DNA of 14,807 nucleotides from positions 1 through 14,807 of the forward strand of contig JBFFTH010000038.1 in assembly GCA_041571855.1 (NCBI GenBank), written 5' to 3'. The notes beneath the pieces were generated by a model. The model was not told the origin of the DNA and did no database searches. It saw nothing but the letters and a program-made list of their open reading frames with translations. Positions 12,633 to 14,807 of the stretch are shown in pieces; positions within the stretch are counted from its first letter, which is position 1, and each line of letters begins with the position of its first letter. Source of the stretch: JACKOF01 sp041571855 (GTDB taxonomy: Bacteria > Pseudomonadota > Gammaproteobacteria > Pseudomonadales > Porticoccaceae). The translations under genes were made by a program, and so were the position numbers.

Positions 12633-14807
12633 CTAGCGCGCTTCAAGACGCTGCTCCAGCTTGCGGGTAATATCATCGCTAAGCTGGAGCACCTTTAACA
12701 AATCGAACAGGTTCTCCTCGAGGTTGATATTGAAGTTAACCTGCCGGCCATCAAACTCCGTGGGGTTGTTGCCGGAGAGCTTGACTCCCAACAGCAGTTG
12801 ACCTGATCGCTCAAATTTAGCACTTGCTTCCAGCAAGTCATAGCGGAAATTCTGCAGCAGCCTGATCGCCATGGCCAGTTGCGGATTGCCTGCCTGCAAT
12901 GCGCCCGACTGGTCGCCGGTAAACTGCAACGTGCCGGGACTGGTATTTCGCAGCAGAGCCTTGTCGATGCGAACGCCGCCTGCCTCAAGAATCAGCGGAA
13001 TGCTGCCACTGATCCGGCCCGTGCCGCGAATCCCCTGTTCCGCATATAGCAGCAACAGATCCCCGAGACTCAGGTCAGACAACTGGAATTGAAGCCTGTT
13101 TCCCGAGAAGGGGTAGTCGATAGTAGCCGGTTCCTGCAAAGCCAGGTTACCCGAAAACAGTGAAGCTGACAGCTCCTCGAGCCGCCAGCGACTGCCTTGT
13201 ATCCTCTCCGATGGCTGCAGCTGCAGGTGCAGCTCAATGTCTTCAAGCCGCAAACCGCTGCTCAGTTGTCCGATCTGCAAAAGCATCGGCGTGCGGCTTC
13301 GCCAGCGATCGTGTTTTTGCAGTTCCCCGTTTATGGCTGCGTTGACAAAGGATACGCCATCGACAATTCCGGTGAGGTTTTCAAGTGTCAGCTTGAGGGA
13401 CTGTCTCGGTGTAGCGGTATTTTCAACTGCTTGCCAGCTGTAGGTCAGCGAACCGATGCCCTCAACAAGCCTGATTTCAGGCAGCTCTCCCAGCCAGGGT
13501 TGGAGTTGACGAAAAGTATCAGGGATGCTCTCGATGCGGGCTGTTGCGGAGACGGATCTGTTCCCGCCGTCGATTTTGGCCGACCAGTCACCACCGGTCT
13601 TCCAGTCGGCAATTTTATAATCGCCCCCCAGCAGCCAGGATTTTCCCGTTTGGGTGATGTCGGCAGAAACTTGGGTGGCGGGTAATAGTCTGCCCCGATA
13701 GGGCGCGCTGATAGTTCCCAGCAGCCTGAGCTTTGTCGTTTGCCCGGAGAGGAAATACGGCACCGCAATGGCGGCTGACAGATTCTTTTCACTGGTATTT
13801 ATCTGCAGATCCCAGTTGCCAGCACTCAGCTCCCAGGGCCGCTTTCCCGACAGGCTCAGGCGAACGGGCTCCGGGCTGTTGGCGGTTATGACCAGGGAGA
13901 GTGGAGCACTAGCCCCCAGGGCGCGCTCAACCTCTGGCATCGCGTCGAGAACCGCGATGGTTTTTATCGACAGTGGTTTCCGGGTCTGGATCAGCAGTTG
14001 CTGGCCGGCTTTGCTGACTGCAACATCGAAACCAAATTCAGCAGTTTCAAGGAGGCCGGGCAATAAGTGAGTTGCCGTCGAGACACCACTGATACGGCCG
14101 GCAAAACTGAATTTCTCCCGCCACGATTCGTCGGTGATATCGATAATCCCGGGAACGGCTATGTTCCCCTCCAGGTGTAGTCGCGCGGAGGAAACCAGGG
14201 GCTCCACTCCCAGCCCGTCGAGCAGCGGGGACATTTCCGCCTGTTCCAGTTGCAGCGCCAGTTGCAGTTCCAGTTGTTGCTCATTTTTTCCCGGTTGCAG
14301 TTCTGCTGACAGCCACAGAAACTCATCGTCGTGCCGGGAAAGCACCATGCTCAGATCCGGAACCCAGGGGAAGTCATCGCCGGGTTTCAGCTGAATGCGG
14401 GCGCTGGCCAGCTGGGCCGGAAGTTCTGTGGAGAGATTTCCCGCGATGGTCTGTTGCTTTCCATCGACAACAATCTGATTGCCAGTAACGAAAAGGAGAT
14501 CATCAGCCTGCTCAATGCCAATCTCCAGCGCCTTGATCTCGATCGTGGCGGCCGGTAATTCCAGCGCACTGAGCTGCGCCAAAAGCGCATGGATATCCAG
14601 TACAGGGATGCCTGCCTGCCCGATGTCAGGTGGCGCAATTTGGAGCACAAAGGAGCCCAGGCTGAGTTTGCGGATATTGCCCCCCAGCAGTGCGGGCCAG
14701 TAGTCGTCGGCCCTGATTTCTGTGGCGGCCACCCGGTAGCGCCAGCCTTCAAGACTGCCTGCAAAGTTCATCTTCGCAGAGGAGATACGACCGGTCTCCA
14801 GCGAGGG
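12633..14807 (-). CDS. ydbH: YdbH-family AsmA-like intermembrane lipid-transport protein (N-terminus outside window)
   Basis: YdbH is a TamB/YhdP-related AsmA-like protein anchored in the inner membrane that spans the periplasm as a long beta groove and helps move phospholipids to the outer membrane. The frame is open from the window edge to a TAG at 12633, giving 724 visible residues. E. coli YdbH is about 880, so the start and membrane anchor lie outside; the internal ATG at 14771 is not the start. The sequence is almost all short alternating beta stretches with many Leu, Gln and Ser. The C-terminal third (FSGNLALQEPATIDYPF, then LSLGDLLLLYAEQGIRGTG, GRISGSIPL, LRNTSPGTLQF and LLQNFRYDLLEA) matches what is catalogued as the DctA-YdbH domain, a name that causes mislabelling as dicarboxylate transport. 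ynbE and ydbL follow in the same operon, which confirms the family. Confidence 0.93.
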   Translation of the reverse strand, partial: PSLETGRISSAKMNFAGSLEGWRYRVAATEIRADDYWPALLGGNIRKLSLGSFVLQIAPPDIGQAGIPVLDIHALLAQLSALELPAATIEIKALEIGIEQADDLLFVTGNQIVVDGKQQTIAGNLSTELPAQLASARIQLKPGDDFPWVPDLSMVLSRHDDEFLWLSAELQPGKNEQQLELQLALQLEQAEMSPLLDGLGVEPLVSSARLHLEGNIAVPGIIDITDESWREKFSFAGRISGVSTATHLLPGLLETAEFGFDVAVSKAGQQLLIQTRKPLSIKTIAVLDAMPEVERALGASAPLSLVITANSPEPVRLSLSGKRPWELSAGNWDLQINTSEKNLSAAIAVPYFLSGQTTKLRLLGTISAPYRGRLLPATQVSADITQTGKSWLLGGDYKIADWKTGGDWSAKIDGGNRSVSATARIESIPDTFRQLQPWLGELPEIRLVEGIGSLTYSWQAVENTATPRQSLKLTLENLTGIVDGVSFVNAAINGELQKHDRWRSRTPMLLQIGQLSSGLRLEDIELHLQLQPSERIQGSRWRLEELSASLFSGNLALQEPATIDYPFSGNRLQFQLSDLSLGDLLLLYAEQGIRGTGRISGSIPLILEAGGVRIDKALLRNTSPGTLQFTGDQSGALQAGNPQLAMAIRLLQNFRYDLLEASAKFERSGQLLLGVKLSGNNPTEFDGRQVNFNINLEENLFDLLKVLQLSDDITRKLEQRLEAR

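Overview
The window looks like a chromosomal segment of a free-living, probably marine, hydrocarbon-using gammaproteobacterium. Three things suggest this: the recN / grpE-dnaK-dnaJ-dapB arrangement, a ydbH-ynbE-ydbL envelope operon, and an alkB-type alkane hydroxylase gene. Base composition is moderately GC-rich and looks even across the window. I see no tRNA, rRNA, CRISPR array, integrase, transposase or IS end. Placement below class level is a guess.

Layout. (1) Positions 1-5702 hold a conserved housekeeping block: the 5' half of recN (minus strand), then grpE, dnaK, dnaJ and dapB (plus strand). grpE and dnaK each have a sigma-32-like heat-shock promoter with the same 13-bp spacer. Two small hairpins separate dnaK from dnaJ. 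(2) Positions 5703-8336 hold an alkane-oxidation module. A rubredoxin gene and alkB overlap by one base on the minus strand, and an AraC-family regulator is transcribed divergently. The shared intergenic region carries a good alkB promoter and a TGACAA-N5-TTGTCA inverted repeat just upstream of its -35. A 15-bp repeat in three tandem copies lies between dapB and the rubredoxin gene. (3) Positions 8377-10517 hold a polyamine pair on the minus strand: nspC (carboxynorspermidine/carboxyspermidine decarboxylase) followed by an agmatinase gene. (4) Positions 10624-11943 hold a divergent class-I CoA-transferase/acetyl-CoA hydrolase gene, closed by a strong bidirectional terminator. (5) Positions 12065-14807 hold ydbL, ynbE and the 3' part of ydbH on the minus strand. 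This is the AsmA-like intermembrane bridge system (YdbH inner-membrane/periplasmic bridge, YnbE outer-membrane lipoprotein, YdbL periplasmic partner).

How the genes work together. GrpE, DnaK and DnaJ form one chaperone cycle. AlkB and the rubredoxin form the terminal part of an alkane monooxygenase electron chain; a rubredoxin reductase must be encoded elsewhere. Agmatinase makes putrescine, the precursor for spermidine made through a carboxyspermidine intermediate that NspC decarboxylates; the dehydrogenase that makes the intermediate is not in the window. YdbH and YnbE are expected to form a lipid conduit between the membranes.

I do not see a clearly new biological system. The best leads are regulatory: the alkB/araC operator region, the paired heat-shock promoters with a hairpin over the dnaK -35, the hairpin-rich dnaK-dnaJ junction, the tandem repeat downstream of dapB, and a palindrome in the nspC/CoA-transferase divergent promoter region.
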